Source: Vicia villosa (taxonomy: Eukaryota; Streptophyta; Magnoliopsida; Fabales; Fabaceae). Taken from it: DNA of 64,000 nt. Positions 1 to 11,700 of the stretch are shown piece by piece. The notes below the pieces were generated by a model. The model worked only from the letters and a program-made list of their open reading frames with translations. It ran no database searches and was not told the DNA's origin. Position 1 is the stretch's first letter, and each line of letters begins with the position of its first letter. The position numbers and the translations under genes are program-made. The DNA lies in the NCBI RefSeq assembly GCF_029867415.1, contig NW_026706275.1, positions 62,001 to 126,000 of the forward strand, read 5' to 3'.

Positions 1-31
1 TTAAAATTTCGATATATTAAATGCACGCGTT

Positions 32-830
32 TGTTTACCCAGAAAAATGGTAAACAAGCGCTAGTTTCCTTTTTAAAGGTTACTTTTGCGGAATCAACTA
101 GAATACTCCAGGACTAATTGCTTTATTTTGTTATATTATGTGTATCTGGTTTGTATTGAATGCAACAGTGACTTTAAAGTAAAAGTAAAACACTGAAATT
201 AAAGGCTTTAAAGTAAATCAAAGCAATAGAAAAGGCAGTAAATGTGCACTGAAAGACGAAATATAACGTAAAATGATTGCATTAATTAAACTGGTACGCA
301 TACATACATTCCAAGGTTGCACTCGTTACTCATTATTGCACATAGATTTGAGTTTACTTGTGTTTTGTAGAAAATGCGGATCTCTAACTATTCCTATGGA
401 ACTTGCTTAAATAGTAAAATAAAACATAACTACTTCTAACGGTCGACTGATTATCAGTCAACACGTGTCTTCGACATGCAAGATCTTCGCCTGTGAGACT
501 TCCACTCGTCTTGTGAAAACTGCCAGAAAACTGCTTGAAACTGCCTCTTTAACTTCTAGTACCTTGCGACTTTTGCTTCAGTTTCTGCAGCAAAATTCTT
601 AAGTCTTCGCATACTTCTGATCGAACGCTGAAGCCTCTGATAATCTTTCTAGTCGAACAGCTTCGACTACTAAGCATTACTTAGTCGAACCACTTCGACC
701 CAAATGGCAATGTAATTATTTAATTAAGGCCCAATTACCAATTTAGGGCCTTTCTACCAAATTGAGGCCCAATTACCAATTTTGAGCCCCAGTTGCCCAG
801 TTATTGGTAAGTCGAAATCCTAGGGTAACA
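32..830 (-). repeat. 3' LTR of Tat copy 1
   Basis: 799 bp, nearly identical to 15630-16428. In sense it starts at 830 and ends at 32. It holds a TATA-like tract (405-415, complement), a 15-bp near-perfect palindrome GACTGATTATCAGTC (445-459) and the octamer ACACGTGT (461-468). The flanking duplication GCGTT lies at 27-31. Confidence 0.96.
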
Positions 831-844
831 AATTGCCCCCCAAG
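831..844 (-). other. Polypurine tract of Tat copy 1
   Basis: In sense, CTTGGGGGGCAATT lies directly upstream of the 3' LTR, where plus-strand DNA synthesis is primed. The same tract precedes the 3' LTR of the second copy (about 53788-53801). Confidence 0.75.
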
Positions 845-1105
845 CGACTTCTTTCGACTGACTTTAGGAAAGAGAAAAGATGGCGTTTCAGTTCTTTCTT
901 GGGTTTCGACTTTTGTTAATTCCCATTACGCCATGATTACATTTCATTTTCCCAGGCACTAATTATTACCTAAACACTAGGTAATGGGCTATAACTGCTC
1001 CCACTTTCTGAAACCAGTTTTCAAAGCGTTTCTTTGACATGACCTTTGGTTTTACAACTTGTTTTTGCACGATTTCTAATGACGTCACCACCAGCTTATA
1101 TATAT
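831..1105 (+). promoter_or_regulatory. Upstream region and TATA box of the antisense gene in Tat copy 1
   Basis: About 174 bp (831-1004) are nearly identical to the region upstream of the different antisense gene in copy 2 (53629-53801, complement). Similarity ends abruptly after the motif ATAACTGCTCCCA. A TATA box lies at 1097-1105 (TTATATATA), about 110 bp before the ATG at 1215. That spacing implies transcription begins after the earlier in-frame ATG at 1104 and makes 1215 the likely start. Promoter activity is inferred from conservation and the TATA box only. Confidence 0.6.
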
Positions 1106-1214
1106 GTACAGCTTCTTTCTCCTCGTTTTACTTCTCTTCTCAAACGTTTCAGAAAGAACCATCCCTTTTCCTCTAACCTTTACCCATTTTCTTCTTCTCC
1201 TTTTATACACAACA

Positions 1215-4200
1215 ATGGCAACTACAACCACCAACACCACTGTGTACGATACGGGTGCGAACCCTTTAGGGTTTATTATGTCTCGTGAGGAAGAAGAACA
1301 AGGCTTAGATTTCATTCCTCAACCCAACCTTACTGAGGCCAAAGCCATCATTTGGCAAAACCAGATGTTAATCCCTTTTCAGATTACTGATAAATTAATG
1401 GCTTTCTCGGGGCCATTACCAAACCATCGTTACCACCCAGAACAAACCACTGGTTTCTTTCCTTGCTTCCAAACCACCATGCCTGTAGCTTTCGACGGAC
1501 CACGTACCCTCGACTTGAAGTTTATGGACCCTTCGCTTAGGGTGTTTCGTTCGACTCCAGCTCCTGGCAACAAGGAATACTTGGCTTGGCTTAACAAAGT
1601 TCAAGCGAAAAAACAACAAAGATGGGAGGAATTGGGCATCTTCGACGCCATACAATTATCCAGAACTGGTCATAGAGTTTGTCCTCCAATGCTACTTTCT
1701 TCGATCTTCTTCTGGGAAGGTTCGACTAACACCTTCCACCTTCCTTGTGGAATGATGACTCCCACTCTCTTCGACGTGGCTGCCATCACAGGGCTTTCGC
1801 CATTGGGTGAAATCTTCGACCCAACTCTTCCCACAGAAATGAATTTCAATTTCACCAACGCTACCATCACCAAGTATATGCAAGATCATTATGACAAGTC
1901 GACAGAAGAAGTCTCTGACGAAGAGCATATTGCTTTCCTCACCTACTGGCTCTCATATTATCTGTTTTGTCCAGGATCAGTTCAGATTGCTAAAGCTTAC
2001 ATACCTTTGGCTATTCAGATTTATGAAGGTCGAAAGGTCTCTTTAGGTAAGCTGCTCCTAGCTTATCTCTATCATACCTTAGGTATAGCATCTTTAAGGA
2101 TCAAACGCCTACATGAGACTCCAAAACAACTCTCTCTGTCGGGACCTTATTGGCTCTTACAACACTGGTTGAATGCCACCTTCGAGTCACATATAGGTTA
2201 TACTGTTTCCAGATCCATTTTAGAGGTCATGTATGACCGGAGGGTCGAAGGCATCAAGCTTGCCTTTCAAACTCCTCAAGATGAGTCTAACAACAGGCCC
2301 AACCTCCTCAAATATGTGAGGTTGTTTTCTGAGTGTAAAACATTCATTGCTTCCATGGCCCCTTTCTCCAATCGATGCTTTGGGCCAACTTGGTTCAAAG
2401 CTATTTTCCCTGGGAACACTCCAACTCTTCGAGCTCAACTGAATGCTATTTGGGCTGCTTTTCTGACCCCAACACTTCTCTCTCATCGTATTGAGTCGAC
2501 GGGAAAGTGCTATGGGTTTGTAAGTTATCAACCAAATTTGGTCTCTCGACAATTTGGTTTAAGCCAGATGTTGCCCAAAAGCTTATATTCCCACGATGGT
2601 GATATTTGTTACTCTGGTCGACCGTTCACAGCCCGTCAACACCTTGACTGCTTGAAGTTTCATAACAAACAATCTCTGGAACACCCAATTTTCACCTTTC
2701 AGAACTCCTATTTTACAACTAAAGAGTTTAGTGAGTGGTGGTCCGAATACTATCAACTATTTGATCGAGATTCTTTTACCAAGAAACTGAATACTGCGTT
2801 CGACAAGTTGGAGGATCAACTTACCATAAGTAAGTATTTCATATCTGCCTTCGTTTTTGTGGACCGTCCTTTCGGGCCATACCCCTCCGTGGGTGGGATA
2901 CGTGAACTGACTCTTTTTTGTCGATCGGACGCTTTCGCGTCACTTTTGAAAAAGTTTACAGAGTCGCCACCGACCTTTTATTTTATCCAATGAAGGAAAG
3001 GTTTATAAAAGAAACAGAAAAAAGACCTTTGAGAGATTCTGGGTAAGGGGGTAGGTTATACAAAGGGAAGGTGTTAGCACCCTTTGTATCCATGGTTATC
3101 CATGGGCTCTTTAGTTTGCTTAGCTCATTTGCTTTACTTTTCAATTTATTCGGAATGCTTTACCTGTGTTTTTGAAATACTTTTGCAAATAGAATTTGTA
3201 ATGATCCTTGTGCGGATATATACAAATGCTTGTTTATCTTTCGAAAGATGTTTTGAAAAGATCGTTAATTTTGTAATGATCCGTGTTTGGATGTATACAA
3301 AATATTGTCTTTTGGAAAATTCGTTTTAAAAAACAACAGTGTATGAGAATTTTGTTTGTTTTGATTTTGAGCAAGCAAACTAGGAGGTCTACCCTGAGTT
3401 AGGAGGTCTTTATCCTTGTTCCCTTTAAAAATCTATCCATTCGTCGGATATAAACAAAAGGTTCGATTTTGTACTCGAAACAGTAGAAATGTAACTTTGA
3501 TTTTGAAAAGAGTGAAAAGGGGTTACCCTAGGAGGTGCAAATGTGATTGTGATTGAATTCAGATATTTATCTTTGAAGTTAGTGATCTGACGGTTCAGTT
3601 TTATCTTTGACATACACGCAGTTTATATGGGTGCTGGAAATTAAAATGCGGAAATGTAAAGTGCAGAAAGTAAATCTACGCTATTACATCGATTGTGCGG
3701 GAAATGTAAACTAGCCTATTTACATGAATTTGACATCCTATACATTTATCTAGGAATTTTAAATTGCAAGAAATAAAAGGCATATTTTTGTATTTTTGTG
3801 ATTTATTTTAAATATAATTAATGCATTATTAATTAATTTAAAATAAAGAAAAGACGGAAATATGATTAAACCTAGCAAATAAGTTTAAAAATATGTACAA
3901 AATGTTTGTTAATTGATTTTAGAACAAAACTAATTTTTTTGGAATTTTTGAAATTTGTTTTTGGATATTTTAAGTTAATCAAAACATAATTATGCAAATA
4001 ATTACACAAATAATTAAAACTTAAAGAGAAAATTATCCTAAATATGTACAAAATTAGTTTATGATATATAAACAATATTTAACACAAAGAACAATTTTTT
4101 TTATGATTTTTTGACTAATTAAAATAATTAATAAGCAAATATACAAATACATACTAATTAATTATGAAAAATATTGAAATTTTGAAGAAAAATAAAATAT

Positions 4201-7200
4201 TTTTGTTTCATAAAATAATATATTATTTTAGAAGTTTAAAATATTTTTTGGGGAATTTTTTGAATTTTTAAACTATTTTTAATTAATTTATCAAAGAAAT
4301 TAAAATAAAATAGAAAATAAAAAAGGATACTTATTCAGTGTGGAAGTTGACTGAGGGAGCATGGTGTAGCTGCGTGTGTGAGGCGTTGGATTGGAGATTG
4401 AATTGATCCAAGGGTTCAGATCTGAGGTCACATGAAGCACATGATTAAAGCAAGGCATGGGATTAGTGGGAGACCAAAGTCAGACTGGTCCCCACCCTCG
4501 CCTGCATGGACCAATGGAAACAGAGGAGAGAAGGTTGAAAAGTTGACTGACGAACCACGCTCGGACGCGTGGTCGTCTTCAACCTCCGTCCCATGCACTT
4601 TTTCAGACAGATAGCGGGGGTTTTTAACCCCCTCTATTTCACGATACAAAAACGTTATTTTCGGTAGCTTCCCAAACCTGCAAGAACACACGTTAGCAAC
4701 ATATGAAAACAACCCAGATCCACTAAACATGATGCCCTGAATCCAAATATGTCATTAGTTTCGTGGTTTGATGCTCATAGCTATAGGTTCGAAGATGTTA
4801 AAGTATGAACACTCATAAGCTTATGTTAATGGCATATGGCTATCCTCACGTGGGAGTTGGCATGTTAAGGCCCAGATCATTTGCATAGGACCTTATGAGC
4901 ATGATAGGATGGTTGGTTAGCATTGAAATCAGTTGCATATACAAAAACGAAAATAAAATTCATATGTACATGAAGAGTATTATATGCTTTATACGACTCT
5001 CATGGGCCTGTGTTTAAAGTTCAATCTTACTCTATTATCTTTGAGAAGATGATTAGAATGCTTGGTTTGTATTAATATTGATTGGAAAATTGATTTTGAA
5101 AATTACAAAGTATGGAGACTTTTTGAGAATTTTGAGAGGTTTGTGGCTATTCTCTTGCTATCTCTTCGTGTGTCTCTTTTGTTGCTGAAGTATGATGCTC
5201 CTTTTATAGCCCAAAGGCTGCTTGGAAGTGAAGCAAGAAGCCTTGTTGCCTTTGTTGAAAGTTTGGTTTTTAAAATATTAAAAACCTTGAATTTTTGACC
5301 AATCCTTGACTCCATTCAATGCTCTTGCCTTGGGCATCAATTTTCTGCAGAAAAATGAAGACTTTGGAGGTGTGTCATACTTGGAGATCAAGCCATCAAT
5401 TATCCATGCAATTTCCTTTAATTTTAATCTTAAAAATAAGATAAAATTATGTCAAAAATGGATAATATAGATGTGGGCTTTGTCTTGGTCGTGGGAGGCC
5501 CATAGTAACATGGCAAAGATGTTTGGACCACAAAAACTTGGCATCTTTTGGAAAAAAAACATTTTTGAGCAATGTTGATTTCATGCATTTTCCCAAAATT
5601 TAGCCAACTTCAACAAGGTGTAAATCCTTCAATTTTTGTCATATGAAGGAGATCTTGCACTTTTTGGAAACCTCAAAGAGTCCTCTAACCAATGTCTTTG
5701 GTCTCATATCAAAATGATTTTTGGTTCTCCTTGTGTGTCCATTTGAAAAAAGTGTCTTTTTGTTGACTTTGAAAATGACCTGTAATGTCTTTGGCCATAT
5801 TTTTCAAATGGTGAATGCTATGACCATGGGATCAATTGCATTTGAAAGATAATTGAATTTCCTTCAAAATGAGCTTTGGTTGACATTTTTTGGATGAAGG
5901 ATGAGAGAGTTATGATCAGTCAAAGTTGAGTTGACTTTTCAGGCAAAAACCCTAATTTTGAATCTTAGGGTTTTGTTGATTTTTGATCTTTCCTTGATGA
6001 ATTGTGATCATCCAATGATCAAATGTTGAATCCTTTGACAAAATATGGACTTTGACAAAAAATTTCATTTTTGACTGTCAGTTGACTTTTTTGGTCAAAC
6101 GGGTCGTCTGTTGACTGTTTGAGCTGCTGACGGTGCGTCTGAGTGAATTGAAGTTTGAAAATTTGTATGATGGTACTTTGAGATGTATGGATGTATATGA
6201 AATCCATTTGAGCTCTCAAAACTTGTTGCTCCTGTTAAAACAAGAAAAACCCTGATTAGGGACTGTCTGTATAGGAGGCAGTTAAGCGTACCTGATTTTT
6301 GTGCAGTGTTGAGTTTCTGCTAATCATGTGATATTCAGAAGACTTCTAACACAAAAATCTTGGAAATTTGAATTGTGAATGATTGATTTGATTGATTGTA
6401 CAAAACACTGAGAGTTGTACTGTCTGCAGTTTGTCTGTTAACTGACTGTTCGTGTACTGAAGCAGCAGTTAAAGTGAAAAAGTCAACTGTCAAAGTTAAT
6501 TTTCTTTTCTTTTTTGTTGTTATTTTTGTCTTTGTTTTGTGTGAAGCATGAAAATTTATTTACATGACTTGTTAGAAACAGAAACATAATAAATAACTGA
6601 TATTTACGGTATGCGGGCAAAATTACCGATAATAACCTGAAAATTGTTTACTGCACAGAAATAGAAATATTTGACTGGCAGAAAACACACAAGTTAAGAT
6701 TTGATTTTTGAAAAAGAGATTTGAAAAGATTTTGAAAATAATGGAATATAGTACAAAAGTTAGTGGGAAACCAAAAACAATTGTTACCAGTATAGTGTGA
6801 GTTTCCTGCTTCTGCGCCTGCAAAAAGAGTTAACTCTGCATGATTGTGTTAGTACTATTTATCTGTAAATAAATAAATAGTATTTGTGATGTAATGAACA
6901 GTATTTGGCGTTTGCGTAAGAATAAATTCCTCTGTAAGCCAAGCTACTGTATAAGAAAAGTTTTGAAAACCAAGTTCTTCATATGTCAGGATATTTGAAA
7001 TAAAAATCCATGATTATATGAAACTCTTAATTTTCAGATTGGAGTTTTCTTGAAAAAAGATGTGGGCAAATTTTGGGGTATAACAGTTTTCTTTTCATTG
7101 TCAACAACAATATTCTAATATCAATTTTAGACCTTTCAGGGCCTGATCTTACCAATCAAAACGAAGCTCCTACTCCTAAGCCAGGTCGAAAGCGCCCCAG

Positions 7201-8608
7201 CACGTCGAGCAACACCACCATCAAGAAAAACAAAACTGTTAGAAAGGTACTTAACTTGATCTTTAATCTTGTCAAATCTACCTTAACATTCATTAATTGT
7301 TATTCTTCCTTTTCAGTTGGTAGCTCCTACTGAATCAGACGAAACTACATCTCCACCAAATCAGGAAAGTGAGATCTTTTCACGACCCCCGCCTATGACT
7401 CCACCAAAAAGACGAAAAGTTGTAAAGGACATTCCCAAAGTGCTTGTCGAACCTCAAACAGCTCCAACAATTTCTTCATCTCAAATTCTTACTGAGGTAG
7501 CTTAGCATTTTTCTCCCACATATCTCTTTCAATATCTCTGTTTTCTAACATGTTTCTTGAATAGAGTGCACCAACTGTCGACCACACTCAGGAGAAAGTT
7601 GTCGAAGTTGCTGAGAAAACTGCTGAAGCCACTCCTGACTCCAATCCTTTTAGTCCTCAAAGGACTGATGCTTTTGGAAGCAACACTGATTCGGCTAACA
7701 CTCCAGGTCGAAGTCGAACAGATCCTCAGGACAAACCCATCGTCGAACAATCATTTGCCATAAAAAATACTGAAGATGTTCCTCGACCAGAACCCAATGC
7801 AGCTTCTCAGTCAAGACCACATTCTATTGCTGATGATACTAATTCCAACAGTTCTCTTAGTCAGGAAGAAATTCTGGACTTGAAGAAGACTAATCCTGTG
7901 GAGGCTCTCTTTCGACTTCAAAAGCTGCGACCAAGTTCTTTTGAGATTCTTGCTCAATCGACCAATCTTGATGCTGAGATTGATGCTTCTCTTGTCGAAG
8001 CTATATGCCAGCTGAAAACCCATCTGAACGAACCTGAGTTTCTCGCTGTTCTTGAGAGTTCTGAACATCTTGGTGGAGAAATTCGTAAGATCTTAGATTT
8101 ATTGATCAAAGCTTCTCTTCCACCAGTTGTTGTTCAATTCTTCTTTGATTTTGAGGCGTACTTCGACCAACTCTGGAGGGACCTTATGACAAAGAAGAAC
8201 ATTACACGACAGGCAAAGAACAAAGAGCGTGAAATGGAGAGGGAATGGGATGCCAGTGCAGCTTCGACCAAAAAGGTCGAGGAATTTCAGGAGAAGACTT
8301 TAAAGTTTTCTGATAAGAAGGGAGAGATCGACAACAAGATTGCTGAGTACAAAGCTCAAATTGATGCTCTCAACAAGAAGATTCAAGGTCTTGAACAAGA
8401 GAAAATCAATTTAGCCCAAACTGAAGAAATCCCTTCACCTGAAACTATTAACCAAGAAGTCTTGAAAGGACTTGGTCATGGTGAAAATGCCCTTAAGTTG
8501 GAAAGCAACATTCGACAACTTAAGCAAAACTTGTCTCGACTTGATTCTAAGATCGACTTTGAGTCAGCCAAACTAGCTTATTTTAGGAACAATTTTCCAA
8601 CTTTGTAA
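1215..8608 (+). CDS. Antisense-carried plant mobile domain (PMD) protein with C-terminal coiled coil, four exons
   Basis: Proposed exons are 1215-2829, 7131-7246, 7317-7496 and 7565-8608. All three introns have GT-AG ends, the reading phase is kept at every join, and the result is about 984 codons. Exon 1 carries the PMD fold (residues about 100-500), including the FW-E-G-ST-TFHLPCG-MTPTLFDVAAITGL core near residues 157-205. PMD proteins include the MAIN/MAIL family and copies carried by transposons. Exons 2 and 3 hold two basic clusters (GRKRP and PPKRRKVVK) that look like nuclear localisation signals. Exon 4 contains a charged heptad-like stretch (residues about 855-925) predicted to be a coiled coil. 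The gene faces pol tail to tail and ends 114 bp before the pol stop. Intron 1 is 4.3 kb only because of the solo LTR; without it all introns are 68-70 bp. Its role in the element is unknown. No stop or frameshift was seen. Confidence 0.8.
2858..7085. mobile_element. Ogre-like solo LTR inside intron 1 of the PMD gene
   Basis: The 4,228-bp insert starts TGTGGACC, ends GGGTATAACA and is flanked by GTTTT at 2853-2857 and 7086-7090. No second LTR or coding domain is visible inside, so it is read as a solo LTR. The length fits the very long LTRs of legume Ogre elements, and the motif around 3040-3090 (AAGGGAAGGTGTTAGCACCC) matches my recollection of a repeat common in pea-group genomes. The family name is recalled rather than searched; the ends and target duplication are seen directly. 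Most of it is AT-rich non-coding DNA. Confidence 0.8.
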
Positions 8609-8722
8609 TTTTGTTTTCGACTGACTGGCTATATTTTGTAATGTCTGCCAATGCTCTTTATTAAGAACTTTTTGTAATGATTGGCCAAATTTTTAGCCAT
8701 TTTAATATAATCTCTTAGTTTT
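8609..8722. terminator. Shared 3' region between pol and the antisense gene
   Basis: This 114-bp spacer separates the convergent pol and PMD reading frames. The part near pol (about 8676-8722) is nearly identical to the same position in copy 2 (about 52587-52640), although the antisense genes differ. It probably carries 3' untranslated and polyadenylation signals for the antisense transcript. That function is inferred. Confidence 0.4.
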
Positions 8723-11700
8723 TTACTCTCTTATGTGAATTTCTTGAAGTATAGGTTTATATTTTTTCAAATATTTACCATTTATCCTCAAGATTCGACC
8801 ATCTGAATTTAGTTCTTCAATTTCATATGCATTGTTTGAAAACACTTGCAAAATTTTAAACGGTCCTTCCCAACTTGGGGACCATTTACCCAATAACTTA
8901 TTCCTTTGATCCATGGGCAGAATAACTTTCCATACATAATTACCTACCATGAATGTCTTCTCTTTGACTTTCTTGTTGTAAGCCTTCGCTACTTTTTCCT
9001 TTTGTCTTATTAACCTATCCAACGCTATTAGCCTTTCTTCGTCTAATTCTACTAATTCATCTAACATCATATTCCAGTATTCGTCAGACGAAAGACTGTT
9101 TTGTCGTTGAATTCTTGTTGACTGTAGGTGAATTTCTGCAGGCAATACAGCATCATGCCCAAATGTCAAACGAAATGGGGCAGTCTTTATTGCTTCCTTT
9201 GGTGAAGTCCGACAAGCCCAAAGGATTTGGTCGAGTGTTTGATGCCAATTTCTGGGCTTTTTTCCCACATGCTTCTTTATCAAATTTATAATAACTTTAT
9301 TAGCAGCTTCGACCTGACCATTGGCCTGAGCGTAATATGGAGTGGATGTTAGCAATTTAAATCCTGTCTCTGCTGCAAAAGCTTGCATCTTTCGACCAAC
9401 AAAAACTGATCCTTGATCAGTAGTAATAGTTTCTGGAATCCCATATCTGTAGATAATGTGTTTTTGTATGAAACTAATCACTGCTTCTTGATCAGCATTA
9501 ACTAGTGGGATTGCCTCTATCCATTTAGTAAAATAATCTATTCCTACTAAAATGAATCTTTGTTGCTTAGAAGATGCAGGTTTGATTTCTCCGATTAAAT
9601 CCAAAGCCCATCCTCTAAAAGGCCAAGGTTTGACAATGGCATGCAATCCACTGGCTGGAACATGTTGAATGCCTAAAAATTTCTGGCACTCTTGGCATCC
9701 TCTTGCATATTCAATACAATCTTTTAAAATTGTTGGCCAATATAAACCTTGTCTAAACAACAACCACTTCATCTTATGGCCTGATTGATGAGCTCCACAA
9801 ACACCACTATGAACTTCTAACACAGCCAAATATGCTTCAGCTTCACTTAAGCATTTCAAAAATACACCCTCGGCTGTTTTCTTGTATAAATCATTTCCTA
9901 ATATCACATAGTTTAGAGCTCTATATTTAATCTTTCGATCAGTTCCTCCGACTGGATTATTTAGGTATTGGACCAATGGGTTTCTCCAATCAGCATCAGT
10001 CATATTGTCGATGGCAAAAATTTCCAAGGCATACAAATCTTTACTTTCAACTTTACTTTCAACATTATCACCTACCCCCTCAAATTTTGACGTCGACAAT
10101 TGACCTAACTTGTCTAATACTTCATGGGTTTCTTTATTCTTGATCTCGACCATATCTTCTAACTTGTCTTTAGAAACTCTATACCCAGAAGCAATTTGTG
10201 CCAATTCATTGGCAATGCAATTGTTAGATCTTGGTACATGCAAGATCTCAACATGTTCGAATTTTTCTAATAAGCGTATCACAATTGCATAATACATTAT
10301 TAGATTTTCTTTGATGCATTTATACTCTTTTTTGATTTGTCGAATTATTAGCTCAGAATCACCTCGAATCTCAACTCGTTTTGCCCCTAAATCTATTAGG
10401 GCCTTCAAACCAGTTATCAAGGCTTCATATTCGACCTCATTGTTAGAGCATACTTCTTTCATTTTATAATGGAACTTTGTTGGAAGTCCTTTGGGAGAAA
10501 TAATCAAGACTCCAATGCCTGATCCATTTTTGTGACTAGAACCGTCAAAAAACAGTTTCCAGTTAGTTCGTTCGACTTGATTTACAAACAATTCGACTAA
10601 CCCATGGTCGACTATAAAATCAGCCACAACTTGTCCTTTCATAGCTTTTAAAGGGACATATGTCAAGGAAAATTCAGTTAGCGCTAAGGCCCACTTACCA
10701 ATTCGACTATGCAAAATTGGTTTAGACAACATATGTTTAATAACATCAAAATGAGAGGACACATACACATCAACAGGCTTTATATATTGCTTAAGTTTAT
10801 TACATGAGAAGTACAAGCATAAGCATAATTTTTCAATATCATTATACCTAGTTTCAGCATCTACTAGGGTTCGACTTAGATAATATATAGCTCTTTCGAC
10901 GCCATTATCATCCTCTTGGGCTAACATACTCCCAATTGTCGAGCCTGATGCAGCTATGTATAATTTCATACTTTTTGTCCTATTGGGGGGTAACAAAATA
11001 GGAGGCTTAGTTAAATAAGCTTTTATTTGGTCGAACGCCTGTTGATGTTCTTGCTCCCATTTGAATTGATCTTGGTTCTTGAGCTTCACAAGTGGTGAAA
11101 ATATCTTCGTTTTGCCACTTAGATTTGAGATGAATCTCCTCAAGAAATTAATCTTCCCCAACAATGACTGGAGTTGTTTCTTTGTTTCTGGCGCCTTTAG
11201 CTCCAAGATTGCTTTCGTCTTATTTTGGTTTATCTCAATGCCTTTCTTGTGAACCACGAAGCCCAGGAAATCCCCTGCATGTACACCAAAAGCACATTTT
11301 AAAGGGTTCATTTTGAGTCCATATTTCCTCATTCGTTCAAAAGATTGTCGAAGATGGTCTAAGTGACAATTTTCAGAGTTAGATTTTATTACAATATCAT
11401 CAATATAAACCTGCATAAACTTGTCAATAAAATCATGAAACATGGAATTCATGGCTCGTTGGTATGTAGCTCCAGCGTTTTTTAAACCAAAAGGCATTAC
11501 CACCCATTCATAAGTTCCTAAAGCACCTGGGCATCGAAACGCCGTCTTAGGTACATCTTCGTCAACTATAAAAATTTGGTTATAGCCTGAATATCCATCC
11601 AATAAGCTGAGATATTCAAATCCGACTGCAGAGTCGACTAACATTTCAGCAACCGGCATGGGATATTCATCTTTAGGGGTAGCCTTATTTAAATCTCTGA

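Noticed and set aside
1104..1214. In-frame upstream ATG giving a hydrophobic N-terminus to the PMD protein
   Set aside because: The TATA box at 1097-1105 overlaps this ATG, so the transcript should start after it. The ATG at 1215 has a good context (AACAATGGC).
2830..2993. Continuation of the PMD frame beyond exon 1
   Set aside because: It runs through a GTAAGT donor and into the solo LTR; the extra residues are chance coding.
4428..4730. Short frames within the Ogre-like solo LTR
   Set aside because: No domain, no plausible start context, and located in non-coding LTR DNA.
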